From: Blattamonas nauphoetae
Taxonomy: Eukaryota > Preaxostyla > Oxymonadida
Length of the DNA: 64,000 bases
Assembly (NCBI GenBank): GCA_033064195.1
Contig: JARBJD010000042.1
Location: 1-64,000 of the forward strand
Direction: 5' to 3'
Positions 30,851-41,244 of this stretch are shown in pieces. The notes beneath the pieces are model-generated. The model saw only the letters and a list, made by a program, of their open reading frames with translations, had not been told where the DNA came from and searched no databases. Both the position numbers and the translations under genes were made by a program. Position 1 is the first letter of the stretch, and each line of letters opens with the position of its first letter.

Positions 30851-32815
30851 GTTGTTTATAGTAGTGTCAATAATTCACGATCTGTTAAGGATAAATCACA
30901 ATTGGTCTAACTAAGAAAAAAGTAAAAATTTGAAATTTATTTTACGACAAAAATCTGAGAGTGCCTCCTATCGCCCAATAGGAAAGCATTCACGTTTTTA
31001 GCATCTGTTTTGCGTCATTTCTCCACGACCAGATGCCCGTTTTGGACCGAAGAAAAAGCGTTTGTATCGTATACATTTCGATCAAAGACACTCAAAAAAA
31101 GAAAAAAATACCCATGAAATTCTTTTGGGCGAAAAATAGCGTTTTTTCACATCGTCCCAGATACCTACCCTTTTTTTTCATTTTTTTGCAAAACATTCAT
31201 TTCACCAAATAAACGATTCTACCAAAAAATTGCATCTTAGGGTATGCCACAAAACCCTTGAAATCCACATAAATCAAATGTCCACGAAAAAGTGAAAGAT
31301 CACGTGAAGGGGTCTCCATTTTTGGAGTGAAAGCATGTGCAAACACCTGTGGGAGGAGACGAGTGTATCTTTCCGCAAGATCCGTCACAATTTTGATAAA
31401 TTCATTGATCAAGTGTTTTCTGCTTGATTACCAAATGGAAATGCGTCATATTCGTGGTTGAAACGTGGTATTCTTTCTTTCTTTCTCCTTTGATCGAAAT
31501 CTAGGATAAAAGTGATGTTTCAAAAAAGATGACTTTTAGACACCACGACGTTTGAATTACGTGACATTGAACTCGTATTCGTTGGCATGTGACGAATATG
31601 TGGAATTTTACTAATTTGAAGAATATTCTGACGTGATTGACTGTCTTGATTAATTTCGAACCCTGATGGCATGAGAACATAAGAAAGAAAGATGAAGAGC
31701 AAACAGAGCGGAAGACATGTTAAAGATGAGCTGGTCATGATTCTTTGTTCGGAGGAATTGTGTAACACTTTGATCAAAAACTGAAGAAGTTCGTGACGAT
31801 ACGAAGACAACGTTGATTATTATTTTGACAATCACCATAGTGTTCAGCCTCCATGTCATAAGACTCGTCCCTGTCTTCGCCCGTTGTGATGCGAGTGCAA
31901 TCAGACCTGTGAACTGGAGAGACATGAGAATAAAGAAGGATACATCAACAGGGCATCGAGATTAACCCTGGTTTGATATCTTTTCTTCGAGTTGACACAA
32001 CCAGGTCATGGAAGGTTGTTCTGATCATTGCATGAAATACCTTATTGACTGTTACCCTTCATTCACAAGAGGACTCCGTTGGCATACAGATCAAAGACGA
32101 CGTCAGAGTAGTTGTGATTGTTGAAGCTCTTTAGAGACATACATTTTTGTACGAACCTTACTGAAAAACAAAAATAAGTGAAGGTAAGTTCCATTTTTTC
32201 GTTCGTGTCAGTTTCCTATAGACAACTCGATCCTCCTTTGGGGATCATTCTATCGTGATCCTACTGAATGTCGAACACTGGCGGAGTCCTTGAAGGAATA
32301 AGCATTGGGTGGGCATGATTTACGGTCACATCTTAGTGATGCCAACATGAACCCGGGGACAATCTTTCGAACATCCGTCTCCAATCCAACCTCCAATTCG
32401 TTCAAGGAATCAGTCACAAGGGCACCACTTTGCCTGAGTATCTTGGATATTACGTCGAGGTCTCACACTTGAACATTTTGGACCAACTATTCATTTGCGA
32501 AATAAAAAATCCGATAAAGACTAAATCGGCCTTAATTTTGAATATTCCCATAAGTCCACATAATGTTGTCAGATCACTCTAGAAACATCATAAATGAACT
32601 TGCCGTGTCGATATTGACCTTGTTGGTACAATTTTGGGTGGTCACAAAAATAAAGGTCAATTTTTAAAAACTCATTTTTTTTATTCTCTATGGAGTTACT
32701 TCATCGAGTGGTGGACTTTTCAAAAATGAAAATCACATTTTGACATGGGGCACCTAGTCCACCTGGGTCACCATTTAGTCCGGATGAATGAATGAGGAGA
32801 AAAATAATCTATTCG
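30851..32815. other. gene-poor stretch with relics
   Basis: A phrase ATTGGTC-AACTAAGAAAAAAGTAAA occurs twice (about 30752 and 30900). Minus frames 31197-31412, 31520-31810 and 31650-31925 are short; 31197-31412 (PKMETPSRDLSLFRGHLIYV) looks coding-like but is unrecognised. The rest shows no supportable feature. Confidence 0.3.
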
Positions 32816-33444
32816 TCATAATTGATTTGGAGAATCATCGATGGAGTTCTTGTTTGTCTTTCCTCTCAAGTGAGGTTTTCTCTTTGCTCTAAACCAGTCA
32901 TCAAGTCTCGCTTTGTATACTTTCTCATCACCAATCACTCGATAGTGAAAAGGAATGTGTACTTTCTTATCCTCATCAATGAGTTCACAATTATGCTTTC
33001 TGAGTTCGTTTTCAACAAACGAATGAGGGCAATGCTTACGCTTCATCTTGTGTGTTCTGACTCCTTTCATCCATTGTGATGGTTTGATTCTCATTTCAAC
33101 TCCTTCATGAAGATATTTCACTACTGACTCTGATGTTTTGTTTTCACCAACGAGCTCACAATTCTCACTCTGTAGTGACTCAATGAATTGTCCTTTATTG
33201 CACCAGTCATCAAATCTATGATACATGTTTGGGTTCAGATGTGGTCTTGCTCCTTAATGAAAATGGGAATGTAAACTCGATAAATCTCATCAGGTTTATC
33301 TTCACTTGCGTAGTCGAAGGTTCCATGTGGTAAATATGAGGTTCCAGAACGATTCAGAACTGGTTCAGTGATTCGTAATATTGTTTCATTCTTTGAAGTC
33401 TCGTTAAGTATGTTTGGTGTAAGCGGATTCGTCATTGAATTCAA
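32816..33444 (-). pseudogene. broken repeat-module protein gene, copy B
   Basis: Paralogue of 245-909. The upstream frame 33444-33235 has PVLNRSGTSYLPHGTFDY, matching the TTYLTGSTFEYY region of copy A. The downstream frame 33226-32816 has two full modules (ENCELVGE ... QWMKGVRTH; HNCELIDE ... RLDDWFRAKRKPHL). The frame changes once near 33250, not at the same place as in copy A. Independent breakage of both copies suggests a family that decays after dispersal. Function unknown. Confidence 0.5.
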
Positions 33445-34321
33445 AAGAAAAAAAAATCAGATAATAAAAAATTAACATTTGTTTTGTCAACGAATGAATA
33501 AACCCTTTAGATTTAATTTTGCTAAATGGTGTCTCTTTTTTGACCAAATATTTGAATTTGAACCCAAAAATGAAACTAGCAAAAATGCAAGAAAAAGTAT
33601 TATCCGGCATTTCGGAATCATCGCTGATTGTACTTTAAAGGTATTTCTCTGTTCAATCGGAATTGAGAATCACTATTCAGATCCCAGTAGTATGATTCCC
33701 GGACAACTTGTGATCTTTTGAATGATGTCCACAAATTTTGACCCATTTCATTCAGAACGACCCAATTTTTCAATTCAACTCCATTACAATTAAAATAGAG
33801 CGGTCCCATATAGTGACTCAATTCACTTTTTCCAGAAAACTTCTTCATTCCTTCTGTAGAGACCATGAGAAAAACTGAATCATTCCTGACTGTTGTGACA
33901 ACATTTCCATCACCACTATCATGATGATCTGCTCTCGCGCAGTCCAGAATTCGAAATAGAAGTCTGATGTGACGCTTCTTCCTACCACTGATGGAACTGT
34001 CTCTCGGCCACTAACTACCACCGACATCATCCCTCAAACCAAATGGATGAGTCTCCACACATTTTTTCCCACATATTTACATCACATCTCACAATTTCAT
34101 GTTTTCAATGATGTTTACTATAATTTCTTCGTCATAAATCTTCACAATTAGCTTCGTTGTCCAAACTGTCTTTTGGGTGAGAAAAACCAATCTTATGGGA
34201 TGATCTCCTCGAAAAGCCTCAAGTGTCAACACGACATTCCAGTTGTGTTCCACTTCACATCTATCATCACTTGGTGTGAAATTGATTCAAAAAAGAGAAG
34301 TCATCAAAAACAGAGCAAAAA
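33445..34321 (-). pseudogene. decayed minus-strand gene remnant
   Basis: The frame 33866-33618 (MVSTEGMKKFSGKSELSHYM, then GPLYFNCNGVELKNWVVLNE) reads like a genuine protein piece and continues upstream through neighbouring frames to about 34260. No domain recognised. It lies directly downstream of the MTMR14-like gene but is separate from it. Confidence 0.3.
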
Positions 34322-36773
34322 TTAGTTTTTCTCGTTCTCCATCTCCTGCTGATAATATGCAACGATGGTCGACGAGTAAAGCTGTTTAAGAATTTCATGA
34401 ACTTGAATAAGCCTGTTCTTAAACTCAAAATCCGAAATTTGGTTCTGATTCACACTGCCCTTAATCTCTTGGTGATCATCCCTTTCTTGGCTCATCGTGA
34501 TCTTCTCTCTTTCCACCTCCTCGTTCAAGGTCAACATGATCTTCTTGTACTTCTCACTTCGATCTCCCTTCACCTCTTCCCCTATTCCCCCTTCTTCCGG
34601 CAGGATCTGATATTCCATCCTTTTCCCTTTATCCGAAATCTCATTCGGGAAAGGAGCATGCAGAGACGAAGGTGAACTGTGCTCTGTTTCCTCCTCCTCC
34701 CCATTCCCATCAAGTGGAGGAGTGATATCGTCAAGTCGTGAGTTTCCTACAATCGTACAGACGATCTTCCGTCGATGGCTGAATCGGAACCATGTCGGAG
34801 AGAGGAGATGGGGGAGGGTGGCAATGAGATGCGCAATAACGTGAGAACCGGTTGAGATTCTGGTGGTCAGACGATGAGTGAAGAGGAGAAAGTCGTAACC
34901 GATCACAAGGAAGGATATCTCGAGAGGTGAGAGGCTGAGAATGGGAATGAGACAATATGAGAGAGATTAAGCAAAAAAGAGCAAAATAACAACTAATCAA
35001 ACAATATTGTTCAATTTATGAAGACAATTATGGGAATCATACCTCTGATGGCATTCCCCGTCGGCCCATAAAAGAATTCTCAACAGACTTGTGAAAAATG
35101 GGGTTCTGTCCCATCCAGAAATGCAGTGAACCAAGATTGAGTGCGAGGCAAGCGTGTTAAGAAGAACAAGCAGATATGCCTGCGTTAGATGCAACATTGT
35201 TGTGGTTGTGTCGTTGGGTGGGCAGAACGACGGGAATACGAGATGGGACATGGTAAGTCGGACGGAAGGCTGTGGAAGAAGAAGAGATGTTGAGGGAGTT
35301 GTCATAAATTGTGGTATCGGCTCGGAATTTACGAGTTGTGGGAGAGAGTGAACTGTTGATTCCTCGATGGTACTTTCTGTTGGTTCGGTGTCCAAAATTT
35401 TGTTCTCCTGAGTCACTGAGAGCAACAGTGATATTTCTGGAGGGATAATTAGTGTAGCTGTATGACCTGGGGCAGTGAAATCGAATATGAGCGAAGCTGG
35501 ATTGAAGAGAGTGTCGAAATACGGGAACGAAGCTGATTGTGTGATATTTACGACAAAAGGAGTCGTAGAAGTGGACTTATCATCTGGGCTAGACGATTCT
35601 ATCATTTCAATTGGAGTTGAGCTTCCTTCGTTTGTCTTCGAGCTTATTGACGAAGAAATACCAGCTGTTTCGTCGATTCCAACGCTCATAATAAACTTTG
35701 AGAATTTTTTTGACTTCACATCGATCAGGGGGCCCTGGAACCACTCTGACCCATGAAACGGGAGACTGAGAAGTGAGAACTGGTTGTGAACAGAACTGTA
35801 GCCTTCTCGTTCACTTCCGGCAACGTCCAAACAGTACCATAGTCTGGTTGTTTCGACCATAAAATCGGTGATCGCAGAAACACCGTGAAAAGAGAGGAGA
35901 TCTGCATCGAGTTGGCGCATTTGGTCAATGTTGAGTGATGGGGCAGTAATGTGGAGTTTAGGGAAGGTTGTGGGAAGAATAGTGGTTGATGCAGGCAGAG
36001 GGAGGAAAGGAGACGATGATGGGATCGGGTATACATCATTATGGGCTGGGCGAGATGAGTCTTGTTGGGCACCGTGTGAGAAGAGGGAATACCGCCGAAG
36101 ACGATCCATTTCCTCTGAAATCGTCGAAGGATTCATCTGAATGTTGAATTCTTCAGAATTTGTCGATTGTCTGGATAGAGTGGACGAGATCGAGTGTGGC
36201 ATGGAAATTGTGGCATGAAAAACGAACAAGGAACACCTTTTTGCACATTTTCCAAATGTTCTCTTCAATTTCAGATATGCCACTTCCTTTTTGAGGGACA
36301 GAGTCCCGCTGCGGCATACACACGACCCATCAGACAGACTTGATGATTTGAGGGTTGAAAAATGGAAAATACCAGATGACCTTCATTGGAAGCCGTTTTC
36401 TAGGCCTGGCCATACTTGAAAGATACGAGATCTTGAAGAGAGATTCATGGTATGCTGTGAGATATCCTGTAAGTTCGTTTTCTGTATCTTGATCAAGCCG
36501 TAGTTCTTCATTTTGGGAAGAATCCGGCGTAGAATCAGTAGAATTCCTTTGAAAGACAGGAATTGTGATGTAGCTTGGATAAGTCGGGCAGATAATCCCA
36601 TCCGGGTTCAGAAGATTGACACAGACATAATCCTTCCTGAAGAGGCAATAACAGTCTGATTGGAGTTGGGAAACGCAGAAGGAATAATCAGGAAATTCAC
36701 TTGGGCAGAGAAAGAGCTGAAATATGCGGAGAAGCGACGAGTATGTGATGTGGGAGTCAGATCCGACATCCAT
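34322..36773 (-). CDS. MTMR14/EDTP-like phosphoinositide 3-phosphatase
   Basis: Three exons: 36773-36373, 36338-35043 and 34934-34322, separated by GT-AG introns of 34 and 108 nt; total 769 codons, frame kept. The PTP signature is HCISGWDRTPFF (C-x5-R), the variant typical of myotubularin-related protein 14 (Jumpy/EDTP). Other shared marks from the known family are MARPRKRLPMKVI then SGTL near the N-terminus, FSLLSLPFHGSEWF before the catalytic part, IGYDFLLFTHRL after it, and QLYSSTIVAYY at the C-terminus. A serine-rich insert of about 150 residues precedes the active site. The enzyme removes the 3-phosphate from PI3P and PI(3,5)P2 and acts in autophagy and endosomal traffic. The start is the first ATG after a 3' splice site, so a 5' UTR intron is likely. 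Confidence 0.9.
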
Positions 36774-36859
36774 TCGGGCTGAAATAGATGATCTGAGGAG
36801 GAAAGAGAAGATAGAAGATATAATAAGGACGGACCAATGAAGAGTGATATGGTACAACG

Positions 36860-37173
36860 AGTGTAGATAGCTCAGAAACGGCAGAAGAATTTCGATCTCG
36901 AAATGTGAGAGCTATACCAAAAGAAACAATTTCTGTTCAGCAAAATCAACAGCAAATAGCAAAATATTCGAAGACACCGAGAGATGAAGTTGTAATATTG
37001 TTAATTCAATCGATCTCGGAGTGAAACCCACAAGCCCAGGCTCGTGTTGATCCAACCCTTACTTGAACAATCTGAGTTTGTGTTTTTTCTTTGTGTCACA
37101 TTTGCTCCTTAACTGTTCTTATTCACTTCTCCCACTCGTCCTTTATTTTTTCCATTCTTCCTTCCCACAGAAA
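36860..37173. promoter_or_regulatory. divergent promoter region between MTMR14-like gene and eIF5A
   Basis: About 310 bp between two head-to-head genes. It includes the probable 5' UTR of eIF5A, pyrimidine-rich and ending in CACAG just before the start codon, which could be a 3' splice site. No TATA box or other element can be named with confidence. Confidence 0.4.
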
Positions 37174-37644
37174 ATGTCTGAGGATTTCTCTGGAGATGAT
37201 TTCGAAGGTGGAGATGCTGGTTCCGGATGCATCCCTCTTGCTGTCAATGATGTCCGCAAGGGTACTATTGTCAACATGAAGGGCCGCCCAGCCAAGGTTG
37301 TTGATACTAGTGTTTCAAAGCCCGGTAAACACGGTTCAGCCAAGATGAAGATTACATCCATCGACATCTTCAACAACAAGAAATACGAAGCCATTTACCA
37401 AACCTCTCGCAGCATCCCAGTCCCAGAAGTCGAACGCGCTGATTACCAACTCACTGACATTGGAGAAGACGGATTCTGCTCCCTCATGGGCGACGACGGC
37501 ACAATGCGTGAGGACCTCAAATTGCCCGAGGGTGAGCTTGGCGAACAAATCCAGGCTGCTTTCGATGAAGGCAAAGATCTCATTGTCTCCACTATGAAAG
37601 CCATGGGTCTGGAAGCTATCATGACCATGAAAGAGGAGAAATAA
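37174..37644 (+). CDS. eIF5A: translation factor eIF5A
   Basis: 156 residues, normal length. The ATG at 37174 (MSEDFSGDDFEGG) is chosen because family members begin with a short acidic arm; the open frame upstream is UTR. The hypusination loop is SKPGKHGSAK, with Lys52 in the G-K-H-G position, preceded by the SH3-like beta-barrel start (VRKGTIVNMKGRPAKVVD). The C-terminal OB-fold domain ends AMGLEAIMTMKEEK. eIF5A binds the ribosomal E site, relieves stalling at proline runs and helps termination. Substitution of the usual T-G by K-P before GKHG is a small deviation. Intronless. Confidence 0.97.
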   Translation: MSEDFSGDDFEGGDAGSGCIPLAVNDVRKGTIVNMKGRPAKVVDTSVSKPGKHGSAKMKITSIDIFNNKKYEAIYQTSRSIPVPEVERADYQLTDIGEDGFCSLMGDDGTMREDLKLPEGELGEQIQAAFDEGKDLIVSTMKAMGLEAIMTMKEEK

Positions 37645-38019
37645 ATCAACGGAAGGTGTACTCTGTTTTCATCATCCCCGAACAGTGTATTTCTTCTTAA
37701 GTCTCTTTTATCATCTCACTTCACTTACGTGGTGTTGTGGGTCTGGATTTGATTTCGCCAAACATTCTAAACCTCTTTTTTCGAAACCAAAACCAAAACT
37801 GTTTTCACGTGACATGGAGAGCAAAGAATGGGAGTATGCGGTTCTAACCAACTTATAGATTGTTCTCTGATTGACATTCTTCGTGACATGAGGAATAATT
37901 CACTTTCTTCAGGTTGAGAAACCTGATCAAGTCCATCTCACTGCTCACTTTACACTGGAACTCCTTATTCTAGCATTGATCTCGTTAAGATTCTCCTATC
38001 TTCTTTATCTCTTTGCACG
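37645..38019. other. intergenic region eIF5A to mevalonate kinase
   Basis: Contains the eIF5A 3' UTR and the 5' flank of the next gene on the same strand. AT-rich; a CTTTATCTCTTTGCACG stretch precedes the start codon. No polyadenylation signal can be stated with certainty. Confidence 0.4.
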
Positions 38020-39302
38020 ATGCCAGCACGGACCTGCTCTTCACCGGGAAAAGTCATTCTGTTCGGCGAACATTCGGTCGTTCATGAGAAGTCAGCTGTT
38101 GTGACATCGATTGATTTACGAACTACAGTGACCATTAGGTCCCTAACACGTCATGATAGAGGAGACTCAGACAAGATGAAAATTGAACTGAGAGACTTTT
38201 CCACAAGTGTCTCATTTGAGAAACAGGAGCTCTTTCTGTTCCTGAGAACTCTCCTCAGATCACACAAGTCGAAGATGATGCAGTTATTCTTCGATAGACC
38301 CGATGCTGGGATACTGGACACGCTGATGGAATCGATTCGAACATTCGTTTCCTCCAATCTCCACAAAGACGAAGTATCAGCTCATTACAATGCGACAAAC
38401 TCAATTTCATGCATCCTACTGTTTCTTCTCCTTGCAGTGTATCGTTTAGATGATTGTCCAGAGACGGGATTGGACTTTTGTCTTCCCGACGAAATCGTGA
38501 TTTCCTCCAGGATTCCGATTGGCTGTGGGCTGGGAACATCAGGAGCATTCTGTTGTTCCGTCTCAGGATGTATTCTTTCGTTTTACGATCTCTGGTCTTC
38601 GGACGAACACGGATCAGAAACACAACCTAAAGAAGACAAGAATTCAAGGCTATCCCAAACTCAGAAAATAGAAATCAACAAATGGGCCTTCATTGGGGAG
38701 TGTGTATTCCACGCACGTCCCTCGGGAGTCGACAATTTTGTGAGCTGCTTCGGGAATATTGTCAAGTATCGACAGGCACCCACAGGACTGACAGCTGAAT
38801 TTGGAGGAAAGATATTTGAAGGATCTGACATTAAATTGCTTGTGGTGAACACAGGAAAGCCACGACAAACAAGGGAGATGGTCGAGAAAGTCAGATCATT
38901 CGTCGAAACTGAAAACGAAGCAGCTCGAACAATTCTTTCTGAAATGAATGAAATCAGCAACCGTGCATGGGATCTTCTTCAAGGAGCGTTTGGATCCGAT
39001 ACAAAAGGAAAGCTAGACGCGTTAGTTGTCCAGAATCAGTCATGTCTGGAAAAGCTTGGAGTCTCGTCGCCGGAGATTCGATCAGTTCTGTCGGTTTGTG
39101 TTTCTTTATTTTTTGTTCAAATTTGAAGATTTTAGAGAAATTTGGACATTGTGGGAAGCTGACAGGAGGAGGTGGGGGAGGGTGTGTGATATGCTTCATA
39201 GAAGGGGATCCAGCTCCTGAACTTTCCGCTACACTTGATGAGCATGGGTTTATGTGGTTTATCGCTCCTTTTACGCCCTTTGGAACAATTCTGGAATCAT
39301 AA
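38020..39302 (+). CDS. MVK: mevalonate kinase
   Basis: Two exons, 38020-39093 and 39129-39302, separated by a 35-nt GT-AG intron; 415 residues. GHMP kinase marks in order: PGKVILFGEHSVVHEKSAVV (N-terminal motif 1), PIGCGLGTSGAFCCSVSG (ATP-binding motif 2, P-x3-G-L-G-T-S), RPSGVDNFVSCFG (catalytic Asp region) and GKLTGGGGGGCVICF (motif 3) in the second exon. The intron is required, since the first exon alone would lack motif 3. The enzyme phosphorylates mevalonate with ATP, a step of isoprenoid synthesis in the cytosol. A serine/glutamate-rich loop (about residues 198-214) is an insertion. Confidence 0.95.
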
Positions 39303-39555
39303 TCGTCAACTTTGTTTCAAACGCCTTTGTTTAGTTCCAAAATAAACTCTGTCAGCATATATTCGCGAATATGACAGGGGAAATCTCAGTGTGTCTCAAA
39401 ACAATGTTTTATAATCTCATATGGTTTCTGTTCAGAAAGAAAATCAGAAAAAAGATGATTGAACCAAGTGATGAAAGAAACGGAATAATCAATGAAATCT
39501 CCTCTTCTGACATCGTCAGAAGACTGTTATCGGAACTGAACCAGTGGCGCCATAT
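39303..39555. other. short spacer between convergent genes
   Basis: The stops of mevalonate kinase and the acetyltransferase face each other here. The AATAAA at about 39341 on plus could be the poly(A) signal of mevalonate kinase. Nothing else seen. Confidence 0.35.
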
Positions 39556-40140
39556 TCACTGCTTTTCTTCGGAGTCTTCAATCGTTTTGATCAACTTCGC
39601 TGGAACTCCTCCAACAACTGTATTCGCAGCAACATCCTTTGTCACCACAGCTCCCGCTGCAACAACTGCATTCTTCCCGATCGTTACTCCTGGAAGGATT
39701 GTTGCATTCGACCCAATCCAGGCATTCTCTTCAATCACAATTCGTCCAGGGAAAAGCCAGTGACGCTCTTCTGCTTTTAATCCATGATTTAACGTTGCAA
39801 GGACCACATTATGTCCGATCAGAACATTGTCTTTGATAAAGATTCCTCCTTGGTCTTGGAAACGGCATCCTGAGTTGATGAATACTCCTTTTCCCACATG
39901 GATGTTCTTTCCGCAATCTGATGTGAATGGTGGGAAGAGACCGAATGAATCATCAACCTTCTTTCCGATCAGCTGTGAGAAGAGACCACGAAGCTCTTCT
40001 GGAGTGTGGTATTGGTTGTTCATTTCTGTCGTTATTTTTATCGCGTCTTGAGCCAAATTGTGCATTATTTCATGAAAAGGAGAATTTGCAACAACATGTT
40101 CTCCACGATTTAGGTGATCTAAGTAATCAGAGACTGACAT
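39556..40140 (-). CDS. maltose/galactoside-type O-acetyltransferase
   Basis: 194 residues, intronless, ATG at 40140. N-terminal Mac-type segment (ANSPFHEIMHNLAQDAIKIT), then left-handed parallel beta-helix hexapeptide repeats. The catalytic region is NVVLATLNHGLKAEERHW (His of the NH motif), followed by GRIVIEENAWIGSNATILPG and VVAAGAVVTKDVAANTVVGG with PAKLIK at the end. Length and order match bacterial maltose or nodulation-type acetyltransferases that use acetyl-CoA to acetylate sugars. Family phylogeny and the lack of introns suggest acquisition from bacteria, which I infer and have not tested. The protein looks intact. Confidence 0.9.
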   Translation of the reverse strand: MSVSDYLDHLNRGEHVVANSPFHEIMHNLAQDAIKITTEMNNQYHTPEELRGLFSQLIGKKVDDSFGLFPPFTSDCGKNIHVGKGVFINSGCRFQDQGGIFIKDNVLIGHNVVLATLNHGLKAEERHWLFPGRIVIEENAWIGSNATILPGVTIGKNAVVAAGAVVTKDVAANTVVGGVPAKLIKTIEDSEEKQ

Positions 40141-40236
40141 TTGGCAAGTCCTTCTTGTCCCAAAATTTTAGCCAGCTCAATCTGACTTCCTCCCATCATG
40201 GTATTTTCAACCAATTTTTTTCACATATTCCCCCAG

Positions 40237-41049
40237 ATGTTTATATATCTTTGTGCCGCTCTTGTATCGGCGAGTTCATGGACAGCAAGAACGTATCCGA
40301 AAGAACAAGTTGACATCTGGACTCAGCGCTTGGGACCAGTTTCTGATGTGAACTCTGAATTCGCCTCGCTTGATTCTGTGGCCATAGATGACAGTGAAAG
40401 CAATGCTGTTAACTTTGATGCCCGAACACGCTGGCCACGTTTAATCTCGGATTCTCGAGATCCCGGCGTGTGCGGTGGATTATATTCTTTCGCCGCTGCA
40501 TCGATGGCAACCGATCGTCTGGCAATCCAGGGAGTGAACCCCATGCTTGTCTCACCGCAATATATGATATCGTGTGGAACGAAGTGCCGAGGATGCAAAT
40601 CGTGTAGTGTGTCGGAAACAGCGGACAACCTCAAATTGCTTGGTGTTCTCTCTGAATCTTGCTTCCCATATGTTTCTGAAAAAGGACGTGTCCCTCAATG
40701 CCCTGTCTATTGCATGAACGCCACCAAATTCGCCCCCGTCAGTGTCAAGAATGTCTACAGGGAATTCACAATCAAGAACGATGTCTCTGAGAACGGTCCA
40801 GTTGTCTTCATCATGAACATCTTCCCGTCGTTCAACAGATACTCCTCTGGCATCTACTCTCCAGCGTCGAGCGAAACACCCATGGGAACTGAACCAGTAT
40901 TGATTGTTGGATGGGGAACAGATGAGGGCATTGAATACTACATTGTGAAGTGTTTCCGCGGAACGTTGTTTGGAGAGGGACGTGGATATGCTCGAGTTCG
41001 AAGAGAAAGTAAACTGTGGGCTGGTTCAGGCTTTGGAGCCCAATTTTAA
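40237..41049 (+). CDS. papain-like (C1) protein lacking catalytic residues
   Basis: 270 residues. ATG at 40237 is chosen because it begins a signal peptide (MFIYLCAALVSASSW). The fold is recognisable: ISDSRDPGVCGGLYSFA aligns with the active-site region Q-G-x-C-G-S-C-W-A-F of cathepsins, PQYMISCGTKCRGCKSC with the S-x-Q-x-L-x-S-C segment, and TEPVLIVGWGTDEGIEYYIV with the G-H-A-V-x-I-V-G-W-G strand. The position of the nucleophilic Cys is Leu, the catalytic His is replaced (T-E-P-V), and the N-S-W motif reads C-F-R. The oxyanion Gln is Pro. It should be proteolytically inactive but keeps disulfide cysteines and an open frame, so a binding or regulatory role is likely. Secreted or lysosomal. 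Confidence 0.85.
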   Translation: MFIYLCAALVSASSWTARTYPKEQVDIWTQRLGPVSDVNSEFASLDSVAIDDSESNAVNFDARTRWPRLISDSRDPGVCGGLYSFAAASMATDRLAIQGVNPMLVSPQYMISCGTKCRGCKSCSVSETADNLKLLGVLSESCFPYVSEKGRVPQCPVYCMNATKFAPVSVKNVYREFTIKNDVSENGPVVFIMNIFPSFNRYSSGIYSPASSETPMGTEPVLIVGWGTDEGIEYYIVKCFRGTLFGEGRGYARVRRESKLWAGSGFGAQF

Positions 41050-41244
41050 CCATAATGTTATTCCTCATTCTCTTATTGTTCATTTTCTTTCCTGGGATTA
41101 CCTCTTTTCTGGTAAAGCCATCATAGGTGTCCATAATTTTGGACTGCTTCACAAAATATCAACGAGCAATCAATATCAAAAGAAGAATAACACAGAAAAA
41201 CATGCAAGAAGGATGTAACACCCACATGAAGATCCAACGAAGTC

